This document shows, piece after piece, positions 22,411-35,159 of a DNA stretch of 64,000 bases; positions within the stretch are counted from its first letter, which is position 1; the number at the start of each line of letters is the position of its first letter. The stretch comes from Ipomoea triloba (lineage: Eukaryota; Streptophyta; Magnoliopsida; Solanales; Convolvulaceae): positions 4,064,421 to 4,128,420 of the forward strand of contig NC_044922.1 in the NCBI RefSeq assembly GCF_003576645.1, written 5' to 3'. The notes beneath the pieces were generated by a model that was not told where the DNA came from, made no database searches, and worked only from the letters and a program-made list of their open reading frames with translations. Made by a program: the position numbers and the translations under genes.

Positions 22411-24250
22411 ACTTCCTAAACTAGGACATTATATATTATTGTAGGACACCTCTCATATAGCATTAGGGCATGAACAATATAATGTAATGGAATTGAAGGC
22501 TACATATATAGCTGATATATGTTCACAAAGTGAAGGAGGGACACATTCATAGGGGGAGGTATCTTACACAATGTTCTTGGGAAGACAAAGGACAAGGAAA
22601 TGACATCTTGCATTTTTGGTGTACATAAAAGCCTCCAAGAGTGGCCAAAAGTTGTGCTACTATTGGCTTCAGGACAAATTTTATGATGGAGAGAATTAAT
22701 TTTAGATATAATAATACAATTTCATTTCATCTACCCATAAATTAATTAAAAAAAAGTGTATGTACAACCTTTAATGTAGGGTTCGAGCCTCAGTGGATCG
22801 GCAATGTAACTGACTCTTTGTGCTGCAGTAGGTTGAGATACAATTTTGTATGGAATCTCGGATATATAATATGGTAAAGTCTAGAAATTTAAGTTCTAAA
22901 AATTAATGATAAAGATATAGGAGAGGCATGGTGGGATCAAAGAAGCAACAGTGAAAGGAAAGATTCCCAATTTCTCCATTGATGTTACAATCTTTTGTTC
23001 CTCCATCTTTAAACCCTGGTGGGGCAACATGTGCTGCACAGCATGTGAAAAAGGAGAGGTTTCACCATCTTTTACTTTTGCATGTTAGGAAAAAAGAGCC
23101 GTTTTGTTTGAAAATGCACGCCAATATTTTGCTTTTTGTCTTTTCTTGGATTTGAAGAGGTTAAGCTGTAAAGATCTTTGTCCACCTCGATTCGGATTAT
23201 CCAACTTTGTATTTATTTATCTATTTTTACATACTACACCGAGATCTGCACCGCGCAAAATTCAACTAACCGAGATTCAGTGGACAACTGTTAGAATCAA
23301 GGGTTTACCACTATATCAAAAGTTATAACTAATAGCAAAGACATAACTTTATTTTCTTATACCGCCACCCAGCCTCCTGGTGCTACCGCCACACATTTTC
23401 AAGACGATGGGTGTTGGACTTAGCCTTTAAAGGGCTTTGCCGGTCTCTGTCCGACAACGTAACAAATCTAACAAAATCTTAGTTGGGTCCCATTCAAAAA
23501 CAACTCTCTTGAGTGTATCTGCATACGATACCTATGAATTTAAATCTATGACTATATACTTAAGCGACTTAAACTACTTTCATTTGAATCAAAATCTTTA
23601 ATAACTTTTTTAATTGTTTTATAAAGAAAACAAAAGCTATATGTTTATAAAAAGAAAAGAAAGGTTCAGCCAATTGTATCTCTTTATTCATCATATTTTC
23701 ATAAAGCAGTAGAAATTTAGTCCCTCAAGCTTCAACATACAAGCTAGCTTTTCGGATGCTGTTCGTATAACCTATCCCAAGTTACATTTTTTATTGAATT
23801 TTATATAATAACTTTTTGGATGAGATTAAAGTAAACCCTTGTTATATAAATTCTGTAACCTAATGACATAGCCCGTATTTCCAAATAATAAATTTTATGT
23901 TTTGTCTTTATTTTATGTTCATTGGTTTCAATACATTCAACTTAATATATATTGAAATATATATGTATGCTAATTATTATAACTATTTGACTTTAAGACA
24001 TGAACTTTTTTTTTTTTGAAAACCAAGACACGAACTTTAATTATTGCTAGAGATACTATATACGGAGTAGAATATTGCATGATTATTCGCATCGACTACT
24101 CAGTTGATTCTTGAATAATAAATTGTGAGCAATGACATATAACTAAACTTAACAGTTGTAATGTGAAAATTATACTCAATGTGATAGACTCATTGTGGGG
24201 ATCAAGACGGGTCCTCCCAGGCCACCTAATGAGCTGCTATGATGGGCCCA
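22411..24250. other. Intergenic, with a SINE-like fragment
   Basis: About 22770-22880 holds a B-box-like GGGTTCGAGCCTCAGTGG and a downstream TGCTGCAGTAGGTTGAGA, resembling the 3' part of SINE family B. The rest is AT-rich with no gene. Confidence 0.4.
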
Positions 24251-24258
24251 CACCCTAG

Positions 24259-24913
24259 TAGGAATGACAATGTGTCGATGGTAGGTCGGGGTGGTAGGGC
24301 TACATCCACCACCTGACCCACCTTATACTTTCTCCACCCACTCGATTCGCACCTCTAACCCACATTGGGTAGACTTTTTCAAATTCTCCACACCCAACGG
24401 GTGTAGGTGCCCACTACGGGTATCTACAACTTACATTTTCAAATGCACCACAATTGATAATCAGGTAGTTGAGTTCTCGGTGCATTTGGAAATGCTTTAA
24501 GGTGCATCCTCTCCTTTTCATTGATTTTCAACTTTTGATATGTACCGCCAAACATTCCTAAAATGCACCCGTCAAGCATTTTCAAATGCACCAGAGTTGA
24601 CAATCAATTAGAATTAAGTATTGCACATTGCATTTCGAAATACTTTACAGTGCATTGATACTCAATTGACAGTGGATCCAAACATCCGCACGGGAAGACT
24701 TTTTTGCATCTAATCTCACTGCGATACACAAACACACACAGTGAGTTGTGTGGAGTTCTAGGTGAATTTTGTACATAAAATCCGAATCCAACTCGACTCA
24801 CTGCAAGTTTTATTTTTTAAGACTCACCACCCACTATCACCCAAAAAAAAATAAGATCCATGCAGGTGGATTTGAGTGAATATTTGTGGAGCATAATAAA
24901 ATTTTCATCCCCA
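24259..24913. mobile_element. hAT-like non-autonomous element (655 bp)
   Basis: The ends are TAGGAATGACAATG and CATCCCCA, imperfectly inverted, flanked by near-identical 8-mers CACCCTAG (24251-24258) and CACCATAG (24914-24921). The interior has CCCACC-rich subterminal sequence. No transposase. An older insertion than the one at 9443. Confidence 0.55.
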
Positions 24914-24921
24914 CACCATAG

Positions 24922-26277
24922 GCACTAGTCCTCCTACTTATGATCTCATGGACTGCTGAGTCACCGTAATTCACCCTCTACTATCCTGTGTAATCCTGAA
25001 GCAAGAGAATTTAACCATTTGTGGACAAAACTATTGCATGATTGCAACATGAGACCAAGAGTCTTATTATATAGGGGATAAATGTTACACCATGAAGCTA
25101 TAATGGAAAAAAAAGGGCAACCTAGTCCCATGTTTGGTAAATGTTTCATTGTAACATTTATGGAGCAACACTAATAAGTGTCATAAATACGAGCTTAGGG
25201 AACACCCAAAGAAACGCCTACGAGCTCAGCTAATGACGCCAAAAAAAAAAAAGAAAAGAAGCAAGACACAAAAATATACAAACTCAAACAAAAGTACAAA
25301 ACAACAAAACCTAAATGAAGTCAAAGCAACAACACCGTACTATGTACACAAAAACGAACACACCAAACTCTTAATACAATAATACTGTCACCAATCTTCT
25401 ATCAACTCTTTCAATGTTCACTTCTGACTAATATATCAACACCAATCTGCTCTCAGTAATATCCATTTTCCCCGCCCCGCTACATCATGTCTTTGCTTCA
25501 ACTACCAAAATAACTGAACGAAATCCGCTTGCACTAGTGTACATACATACATACATACATACCCTTTCGTTATATTCACAAGTTTCGGTCACTCCTTCCC
25601 CGTAGAAAGTTGTTCCCTTAGGAAAGAATAAATCAGGCGCCTCCCTGCAAGGACATTTGCAGCAAAGTGAAGATAACCTCGATAAATTGCAGTCATACAA
25701 AGATAACAAATATAGGGAACTCGAAAAAAGACATCTATGTGTTCAGTTATTACAAAATTCAAACTGTCCCAAGGTAGGTAAACATCGCACACATTTAGCT
25801 AATTACCTAAAAGAAGACAGTTTCATAAACTCGTATCCATTATTCAACCGAATAGTGTAATGCAGTAAGGGGGTCTTGTTTTGACTGTTTAAGGTAAATG
25901 TTCAAACCACCTTAAACAGGTTATCTTGTTTTTAAAAGGAAAAACCGTTGCAGCTAGCTAAGGAAATAGAATGTTTGGTTTTAAAATGGAAAACGTTTAA
26001 AAGGGAATGGAGCATTATTACTTTGGGTTTGGATTTAGAAATATGCGAGAACTCAAGTACAAGCCACATTAGCAAAGGGGTGGGGGGGATGACACTACAT
26101 TAGCAATTTTAGCAGTTGCATAAAAAATCTACTTAAAAACTCATTCTTATCAACTACATTCTATTTAAGGTCGAAACTCCAACTAGCATCCCCGTCCTGC
26201 TTTAGCGATGTTTAACTGTATCACAGATTTTAGTTGAAATATGCACAGAAAACATCATACCGGTTCAGGTTCCATAT
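24922..26277. other. Intergenic, 3' side of the MAP65 gene
   Basis: AT-rich, with a CATA microsatellite at about 25543-25562 and no coding similarity. Part of 25900-26277 may be 3' UTR of MAP65. Confidence 0.4.
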
Positions 26278-29200
26278 TCAGGCTTTAGGCGGAGACTCGG
26301 GATCAGAACCACAAACAGAAGAAAAAGACATGATATCTTCTTTTGCAATAGCCACAAAATTCAGAGGGCCAGTTGAAAGCCTTCTCGTTCCCTTGAAATA
26401 CCCGTTTTGATGCCCAGAATAGGAACGGGGTGTCAAAAGATCTGAATTTGGGCCACCAACCGATTTCCTGCGTGGTGAGGGGGTTACGGATCCATTTCCA
26501 TTAGAATGATATTCGCTCATACTCTTAAAGCTGGTGCTTCTTCTCGGGCTTGGTCTAGAGCCATAGATTGATTCCTTTTCTGCAAGTTGCATATTCTGGA
26601 GTTTCTTTTGATCCTGCAAAGGCGTTGGGATAACTCAGAATTTTTTTGCTGGAAAATGATACTTGCAAATTTAAGTGCGTTTTTTAATATTGACAATAAG
26701 AATTACCCGAGCACGCCTCTTCTCCTCCTCTTTCTGTTGTCGGGCCACTTTGTAATCCTCCAATATTGACACCAACCGTGCCTACAGGTAAAACAAAGGC
26801 AAGTGCGTTCAGATAGAGGTAAACGCAAAAGATGATCGAGCAATTTGTAGCAGCAACAGAACTCACCCCATCATAAAGAAACAACTTTTTCTTCTCATTT
26901 TCCCAAGCTAGCGTCTTGCTAATCAGATTCTCAACCATCCCTGGATATAAGAACGACTGATTAGCCAGCCAGCTCAAAAAGGATAGCCCTAACGGGAATT
27001 GAATGCCAGGGTAAATTACCTGGAATCTTATTTACAAGAATTCGAGCGCGTTCTGCTCGTTTTAAGTTTATGTGAGCACCTCTTCCACCGCTATAATGGC
27101 TTTGATTCTGACATTAAAAAACACTATTCAAACATTTTGCAAAAGTCTACACGTAAATATAAGCACATCTTTAACACGATCCTTTCTCGTAAAAAACAAA
27201 ATTGACTCTTTCGAGCGTGGCTTACTAGGTTAAAACCTTCAAGCCAGTTTTCCTCCTCACAAGCAGAAAGCCATCGCTCAATCCTATTCGTAATATCCTT
27301 TCGGCTCGAAGCTTCATCTTTTGCTTTGTTTATCTGTGCTTCAATGTTTGTCAAGAGTTCACAAGGATCCACCAGACCTGTATACAGAAAAATAGAAGAA
27401 ACTAATAGATTAGCTTTTGGAAATCTTGAGAATCATAAAGTAATTATGGCTCCAAAACGAGGAATCCTACCAGAGTCTATCAATGCAGAAGATTTATCAG
27501 CAGCTGTGCTTGGATCAGGTTCAATATGGGTCTTAGAGCATATATCCTCTAGCTCCGACCGCCTTTTCATCACCAATTCTTTCATTCTGCTAGCTTTTAA
27601 TTTAGTGAGCCTCTCAACTTCTGATGATACCTATTAGAGCAAAACAAAATAATTAGTGAATTTGGAGAAAAGTTTCCAAATGCACAATCAGTTATCCGCA
27701 TAGAGAGGAAGAGAAAGAAAGAAGTGAGATGTGTGCATGCAAACCTGTTGAATGACCTCCAATGAAAGAGCACCGTGCTCAAAAATCTCTGATTCAGGAG
27801 AGCCCAGAATGGAAGTGACCCTCAAAAAGCTAAACTTCTCTTCTCTCTTCGTGTCCATCAAATTCCAGAGTTCAAATAGTGAAGCGGCAACATCCTTCAG
27901 CTGCACGAGTGATTAACAATTATTGATCAACAGAATAATATATAGGAAAGCGAAAGCAGCATCAGAGGGGAACTGTACCTTCTGGAAACGAACTTTTCTT
28001 TCCGTTTTTAATCTGAGGATAACCTGATTTAAGCCTTGCAACGTGCTATCGCTGATATTCATAGACTGTCCCACTCCCGTCTCTTGCAAACTCGGATGCA
28101 CATCGCTTACAGTTTTGCCAAAGTCCACCCCAAGAACAGCACACAAAGAATGAACCTCGTTTACGAACTCTAAAATCTTTTGGACACGCTGAGACTGCAG
28201 GTGGGGCAGAGGGAAGAACAAAGTTCCATCAAGCAGTTATTTTACATACGAAACTAGGCTGTATATATTAAACGTGCAGAATTAAACAATAGTTCATTTC
28301 ATATCATTCAGTAGAAACATGAAATTTAATTTATAGGGTGGTTTGTCTCGTTGGAAAAATAACACATGCCACCAATGGAAGGAATAAAACTAGAACACCC
28401 TACTTGTATCTAGGTAAAATTGGAGTAAAAAACTAGATATGAGAAAGAAAATCTAATTAAAACAGAGACCTAAAAAATATGGGAAATTTCCGCTAAATAA
28501 ATCGTAAAAGAAAGCATTTACTTAACGCATACCTTCTCATTTTGCAGGGAACGGAGATGAGTTTGGTACTCTGAGAGCTTTCTCAATGACAAGTCATTTT
28601 CGTCCAGATTTAAGGAACTCATAGAGTTGATAACTTTGCCATACCCCGAAATTTCACTAGTTATCTTCTCAATTTGTGTCTTTACATCTGTAAACTGCTT
28701 CAGTCTTTCTTCTTTCTCGACTTTTAAATCCTCTACTAGTGGCGAAATTGATGCCAGTTGCTCCTTTAATGGCATCACCGTCTTCTCTAACTGTACTTGT
28801 TAAATCCACAAACACATTGGTATTGCCCGACGAGTAAAAAGAAAAAAAAAAAAAAGAAATATCACAAGGTCACCCTAGTTACATATCACACCACCAAGCA
28901 AACAACTTTTAGCATATTTATCATGGAGCAAGACATGACTAAAAACATTTTGAAACAAAATGGTTCATGGATTCAAGAAAAAAATTTCAAACAATTATTT
29001 CAGGCAAAGGACAAAACGAAAACAACTGATTACCTGATCCTTAAATCAGGCACAAAATGGTGTCAAACAAACAAGTTAAAGGTTTTACAGGGGAAGTATG
29101 ATACCGGTGAATTAATTTTGCGTTCGCCAAGAGCAGCCATGAGCGTTGCAAGCTCGGCTTCCTTGGCTGCAATCGATTGGTGAAGGCGTGCTTTAGTGTT

Positions 29201-29860
29201 GGCAGTCTCATCAACCTTTCTTTGGTAAACCTTTAAACACTCCCTGTCGAGTTCCAACAACATTCGGTGTTTTTCAGCCTCACTCTCGCCAATGTCAGTC
29301 CATATTTGCTGCACACCACAGCATTGTATTGATATTAGACAACAAGCTATGTGTTTATTCCCTAAAAGCCAGCATGAATTCTCACATTTATAGTCCTCAG
29401 CAGGCAAACATTAACAATTAAAACAAAAGAAAAAAGAGGCAAATTGGAACTTATTAACTTAATTAAGGCCAACAGAGAGACCCTATTCTCAGTTCTAAAC
29501 CAAGCAAATCAAACTCCATTGTATTTCAAACAGAATGGCACAAATTTCATGAAAAATGAACCAAGTAAAGTCAACTCAAGAAATTCTCCAAACACTTCAA
29601 GAAAATTGGCAACCCCAGGAGGAAATTGAAGCAAGAAAACAACAAAATTCAAGAAATATCTATCAGTGCTGAATTTTACCTAAAAAGCTAAAAACATACA
29701 AAGGAAGTCTAAAAAACACCTTTTTAAGATCAAAGAGAAAGGGCAATGAAAAGTAAAGATGTAAAAGAGAAAAAAAGAAGAGAGTGAAGACCTGGAGTTC
29801 TCTCAGCAAAGTATTGTAAGTAGTACTTGTACTGCTACAATGGCTCCCAATTGCCAGCAT
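26278..29860 (-). CDS. MAP65 microtubule-associated protein (Ase1/PRC1 family)
   Basis: Eleven exons assemble in frame to 595 aa, the usual MAP65 length: 29792-29860, 29105-29308, 28533-28790, 27979-28194, 27745-27900, 27471-27630, 27226-27377, 27020-27107, 26867-26940, 26707-26781 and 26278-26613. MAP65 proteins cross-link antiparallel microtubules in the phragmoplast, preprophase band and cortical array. The start [20 protein letters not shown], the [20 protein letters not shown] coiled-coil and [19 protein letters not shown] (about 414-432, the microtubule-binding core) are diagnostic. The C-terminal ~110 residues are serine- and proline-rich, with [10 protein letters not shown] and PSPRRKS-type sites suited to cell-cycle kinases. 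All introns are GT-AG. I cannot decide which numbered MAP65 it corresponds to. Confidence 0.95.
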
Positions 29861-30520
29861 TTTTCTCTCTTTTTCACACACAAAGAAGAAGATGAATGAA
29901 TGGTTTGAGGAAGAATTCTTTTTAATTTTATTTCCCTTTCAATTATAGAGCTAAAAGAGAAAGAAGGAGAAGAAGAAGAAAGGGACAGAAAGCAGGCTCT
30001 TTTATGACTTCTTCAATCATTAAACTCAAAAATCAAAGAGTTTCAGCAAAAAAACAGAACCACCACTGGCTGTATATGTCCTTCTCCATTTCCATTTTCC
30101 TGACAGATCTGAAGCTTCCCCACACGCAGAATTGTACCTACAATTCCATAAACTACCCCCCAAAAATAAAAAATTCAATCTTTTTTTCTTTTTTGCCCTT
30201 TTTTGTGTGGTTATTTTTGGTTGGTGGTGTTGTTTTCAGCAACAGCAACGAAATTGAAGAAGTGGGAAATTTGGTACAAGAAAAGACAAGTACATGGGAG
30301 GGAAGAAGGAAAGGCTATAGTGCGGCTTTTTCCTGGAGGCTAAAATGCGCCAATGCACACGGATCTGCGCACGTTAACACGGCTTTCTGCGGTGGTTGGC
30401 ATGGCTGGCGAGTCGTCTCACAGTCAGTAGCGACGCTTCAACAGCAGGGAATGCAGAGAGAGAGAGAGAAAGAGAGAGAGAGTAGAAAGTGTGTATTTTA
30501 CTGCATCACATAATACGCTT
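29861..30520 (-). promoter_or_regulatory. Upstream region of MAP65 with GA repeats
   Basis: 5' flank of the minus-strand MAP65 gene. It includes a GAAGAAG tract near 29957-29985 and an AGAGAG run at about 30452-30481, possible GAGA elements. No gene of its own. Confidence 0.4.
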
Positions 30521-30689
30521 TCTCCATTTCTTGCTACAATCCAGGAATAACTTTTATTTCCTTTTATGAATGAATTCAATAATTTATGGTAGAAATTCTT
30601 TACTGGTAGATTGATTACGTTAGTCATTTAATGGCTATACTTATAGTACAATTCCTTTACGGAGAGATTCTACCGTGCTCAATACTAGA

Positions 30690-30915
30690 ACTGTTTAATT
30701 CCAAGTTAATCTAACAAGTTGATTTTGTAGTCACAAGATTTCAAAGTTGAGTATTATAAGAGCCTTTTAATAGCCTTCTTGATTTAGCGGATCAATAATG
30801 GACAACCTAAGTTGATTATATCTTTGTGGTCATTTGCTGGCTAAGATTACTAGACGGGTTTTACTCAGAACACACATTCGAGTAGCAGTGGACAATTGTA
30901 AGTTTTTCGTAAATC
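30690..30915 (+). repeat. SINE-like repeat, family A, copy 2
   Basis: It carries AACAAGTTGATTTTGTAGTC, TAGCCTTCTTGATTTAGC, a CAACCTAAGTTGATTAT block, GTGGTCATTTGCTGGCTAAG and ATTACTAGACGGGTTTTACT, in the same order as the other copies. Confidence 0.65.
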
Positions 30916-31094
30916 ATAATAAATAAAAATAAATCAAATCTGTTACAAGTCTCCCTCAAACTAGAGAAGGTCGTCACGTCCAAGGAAAGGGTCTTAGGTA
31001 TTAAAGGTAGCAATAGAACATCAATTGAATCGAATATGGAATCAACTATTATAATTAAGTTGCCTAAGTGTATGCCATTGTATTGTAGCAAGGG

Positions 31095-31310
31095 AACGCC
31101 TTCTTTGGAGGATCAGCCTAAGCTTTAAGCAGTAGCTAGTTTAGCTGCTTCTTCGGGGAATCCAATAGAAACCGTTTCAATAAAGAGTCTAGTCACCGAA
31201 AGGGGGTAGAGGGGAAGGGGATGACCCGAAAGTACCAGTTGTCGTTGGCAAGTGATACTTCTCTAGAAAGAGAGTCAAAGAAAAGGAAATCATAAGAGAA
31301 ATGCTTAGAA
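31095..31310. other. GC-richer insert, possibly organelle-derived
   Basis: The composition differs from the surroundings, with runs such as ACCGAAAGGGGGTAGAGGGG and CTAGAAAGAGAGTCAAAG. The style resembles plant mitochondrial DNA, but I recognise no organelle gene. A 17-base G run lies further on, at about 31698-31712. Confidence 0.3.
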
Positions 31311-32270
31311 TAAACTTGATACTTTAAAAATTTATTGGTGAAAATTTTAAACAATTACATTCTGATAATTATATTTAAAATTTTAAATTTAGATAATTTT
31401 ATATCAAATTTTATTATTTGCGACAATTATATGTAATTATACTATTAAATTTAGAATAAAAATTCGTCTTATCTTGATTTTATTATGTTGGTTATTAGCT
31501 GACATACAAATCATTTAAAAAATTGCACATCAACTTTCCCATCACCGCTTCACTTAGATAATTGAAATATTACTATATTAGCACATTATAATAATTATAA
31601 TCGAACTTTTTATTTTTATTTGAATGATGATTATCACTTTTTATTTTACAGAATGTGCCAAAATATAATTTTTATAGCGCAATTGAGCTTTCTTGGGAGG
31701 GGGGGGGGGGGGCGGAGGTGTTGACAATAAGCTCTAAATGGAAAAAGAGGTGCAACCTAGACATTCACTATAGGAGAAAAATATACCGTCAACCATAGTA
31801 TGTACGTATAAGACAATCATCTTATACCAAAAAGTAAATAATGAACAACATTTCACCCATAATTAAGATATTTCTAAACTATTTCTATTAACATAACTAG
31901 CATTTCTAGAATTACCGTAACTCAAATATAGTGTGGAGTTTGAAACTTGTTCGAAGAGTTTCATCTATTGCGTATGAAAAATATTCATACCTAACATCTC
32001 CCCCTTTAAACAAAGCTTTGGATTTAAACTTTATAAATCGAGTGAAAAACATTATAAAAACTTCATGTGAAATTTAACACAAAACTCAATCTAATAACGA
32101 TATCATATAAAGGTTTTTTTCCTAAAATAACAATGTGCCCCACGTTAATTTTTGAAAGCACCTTAGAACAATTCATAAAATTTGAATTAATAACGTGACA
32201 ACTAAGCAATATCGAAGGCTTAAAATACATATACATTTTTTTTTGAAGAAAAATACATATACATTTTTTT
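31311..32270. other. AT-rich intergenic DNA
   Basis: No gene seen. The G run at about 31698-31712 is the only striking feature. Confidence 0.4.
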
Positions 32271-32274
32271 TGTG

Positions 32275-32393
32275 CCAAAGATCTTGTGATCTAGTGGCAC
32301 CCGGTTTACACTCCCACATAAATAGAAGTGGGTTCAAGCACTTTTCGTGCTTCTGTAGGTTGAGAAAGTAGCTATCTGAGTCATTAGTACTCA
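32275..32393 (+). repeat. SINE-like repeat, family B, copy 2, with target duplication
   Basis: Begins GCCAAAGATCTTGTGATCTA, has a B-box-like GTGGGTTCAAGCAC, and ends in an A run. The motif AAATACATATAC occurs on both sides (near 32253 and 32400), as expected for a target-site duplication made by LINE machinery. Confidence 0.65.
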
Positions 32394-32399
32394 GAAAAA

Positions 32400-34985
32400 A
32401 AAATACATATACGTTATGTATCACAAAATGATAAACCGTAACCACTACATTAATTAAGTGTAAAGATGTCAACACGTAACAAAACGTTAGCACGACATTA
32501 TTGTACTTCGACCAATGGAAATGGCAAATTCCTAAGAATAGAATTTTCCAAATTTTTAAAGTTTTGAGTGGAAGACCTTATTAGGTTAGGTTTGTCTCTT
32601 GGATGGTAGTGAAGTGAACTCTAATTATTTCTTGCATTATTAGCATCCTTATCCTCCAATAACACTTTCAATATTGTTTGTAGCTTAGCTTGTTAAGTTT
32701 GCTAAAACAGTATCTTTAAATAGTCGACAAATTTATAGACAATAAATTTGTTAAAAATAGAATAGTACGTATATGATCGAGTTTATGCATTTACAATGGT
32801 TGTATAAATCTATAGGGCACAGCTAATTGGTCAATCAAATCAAAATAAGTTTATAAATTTTGTTTTGCTCACAATATGTATGATTTGAATCTTATCAAAT
32901 CTTCTTTATAGCACAAATACTGTAGAGACTAGCCAGACTACACACTATATATGTAGAAAGAACAATATGGAAATAGGGTAAGCGAATAATGTGATTTTAT
33001 AAATGAAAGAGCCTTAGTACATGGTAAAGTTACATGTAATCGAGGTTGGGAACCTCTGCTAGGGTTGGAAAGTATACTGAGATTAACTGTCCAAAAGTCC
33101 CTTCTAAGGTGGCAAAAAAACTTGACTTTTATAGAGTTAAAGAGGGGATTAGTTTAAGTATGATATGGACTTAAAAGTGTCTCATATAATTAGGATCTAC
33201 TCAGGACACATCGTGATCTAATAAAAAAGAAGGGAGCACATGCCAAGATCTCGCCGACACAACTAATGTGGTTCTTAGGCAATAACCAACTAGGTCGGTC
33301 ACGATGCATGTTAGCTCCGATATGACTTGGATTGATATGCCAATTGAATAGACATTATAGAGGCCAAAACCTTAGTCAAACATGTTAACCTCCCGACCTG
33401 AAAGTTCGGAAAGATAGTAGAAAGAATCGGATCAAGTCGGTACATGTAATATACATCCTATATATCAGCATCATTTTTAAAGGAAAAAGGAACAAAATGT
33501 ATGTATATACGTACATTTCCTCAATTGAAGCACTCCCCTTTTAATTATCCCCCTCTCAATCCTAATTCTTATGTGATGGATTAATTGTTTTTATTTGGAT
33601 GCCACAATTGCATAAAGTAATTAATGTCCATCTTTATTTCGATGCCACAATTGCATAAAGTAAACATCTTTTTTAGTGATTAGACACAAAAGCAAAATAT
33701 GCTCAAAAGGTTCGTTGGGTTTTCAATTCTTTACATGCTTTCTCATTGTTCATTGTTAAGGGATGTGAAAAGGAAACAAATAAAGAATTATGATTATGTT
33801 TGTTTTTTTTTTTTTTTTTTTTTTGGGTAGAAAAAGGCCTTAGATTATAGTACTAAATAAAGTACATGAAACTATAATGCATGTGAAATGATCAAATGAA
33901 AGGGTATCCAAACATAGACAAGGTTTTAGCTACAATGATAAATTCTTAAATTAACCTATATATGTGCAATAATTATATATGATCCGAAGTATATTATGTT
34001 TTTTTTTTCCAGTTTAATGATCTAATATCCACTTTATATTTATCAAGGCAAGCATACCTAACAATGAGAATATAATGCTTTTTCTCTTGAAACAAATTAA
34101 ATTTCCCATCATCACATAACCCTTTTAGCTGCATTTCTCCTACTTAAAATAAAGGTTGTTAAATGCAATTATTATAAGCATGTGCTTGAGTAGTGTCTGT
34201 TTGATCATTATATGATCATATCAAATAAAATTAAACTCTAACTCAGTTTTTTACTATGATATCATTTTAAAAAAGAAATATGTTTATAAACTCAACTAAA
34301 GTTTGTCTATACGTGACTTGGACTCAATTTAAATTATAACATGAAATTAAAGTACTTAGGGTTTAGCATGCTTCAATTCATTAGGACATCCTCAATAATA
34401 GAGTTTTTTTTTTTTTTTTTTTATGTGATTAGGAAAGAAAAGATGAGAGGGACAAAAGCAAGTGGTCAATCGATTTGAGCAAAATGGCATTGTTGTCTAC
34501 TTGATTAGGGAAGTATTGAGAAATTCTCACATTAAAAAAAAAATCAGATAAAAAGTAATGGATTTAGAATGTCATGAATTAAACTAACTAATTGGCCTTT
34601 AAATTCAACATTTTAGTACGTGTTGGTTTGACATATGCGCATTATAACTTGATTTTAACCTGAGGGTGTGGTTGAGTGGAAGCGACATACTCATCAATCT
34701 TTAACCAAACGTTAATGGATCGATCATTGGTTTTGAGTATGGAGCAATTTTAAAACTCCAGACCAACTATTTCACCCTTAGAAGTGCCTACAATTCAACA
34801 AGATGAGGGAATTACCGAATTAGTAACTGTGTCCAATTTTGGAAACTCTGGGTTACACCAAATATAAATAATGTAACTTGATTTTAATTTTGGCATAAAA
34901 CGTTAACTAAGGTGAAAAATATCACTATAATTTAACTAGTTATTAGTTAGGCAATAGTAATCAATGATTTTTTTTTAATTTTATA
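32400..34985. other. Intergenic, decayed repeats, no gene seen
   Basis: 33000-33430 has a different texture (ATGTAATCGAGGTTGGGAAC, CCGACCTGAAAGTTCGG) and is probably old LTR or other retroelement debris. Near 33595-33664 GATGCCACAATTGCATAAAG is present twice, 47 bases apart. No reading frame is convincing. Confidence 0.35.
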
Positions 34986-34988
34986 AAT

Positions 34989-35158
34989 TATGGTTTATAA
35001 ATTATTATACAGATATAGGATTTACGCAGTGTCTACAAAGGACACTCGTATATATCGCATTGGAGGATGGCCATTCTCATGTGTGGGAATCTCCCAATCA
35101 CTTCCCGGTGATATACACTGCGTAAATCCTATATCTGTATAATAATTTATAAACCATA
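34989..35158. repeat. Perfect 44-bp inverted repeat around an 82-bp core
   Basis: Left arm 34989-35032 (starts TATGGTTTATAAATT, ends TTTACGCAGTGT) and right arm 35115-35158 are exact reverse complements. The 82-bp loop is less AT-rich (GGAGGATGGCCATTCTC). The arms are too similar to be old. Could be a small MITE, a rearrangement scar or a hairpin RNA source. Confidence 0.95.
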
Positions 35159-35159
35159 A

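Noticed and set aside
30004..30513. 169-aa plus-strand frame upstream of MAP65
   Set aside because: No similarity recognised; it covers the probable promoter and leader of the minus-strand MAP65 gene.
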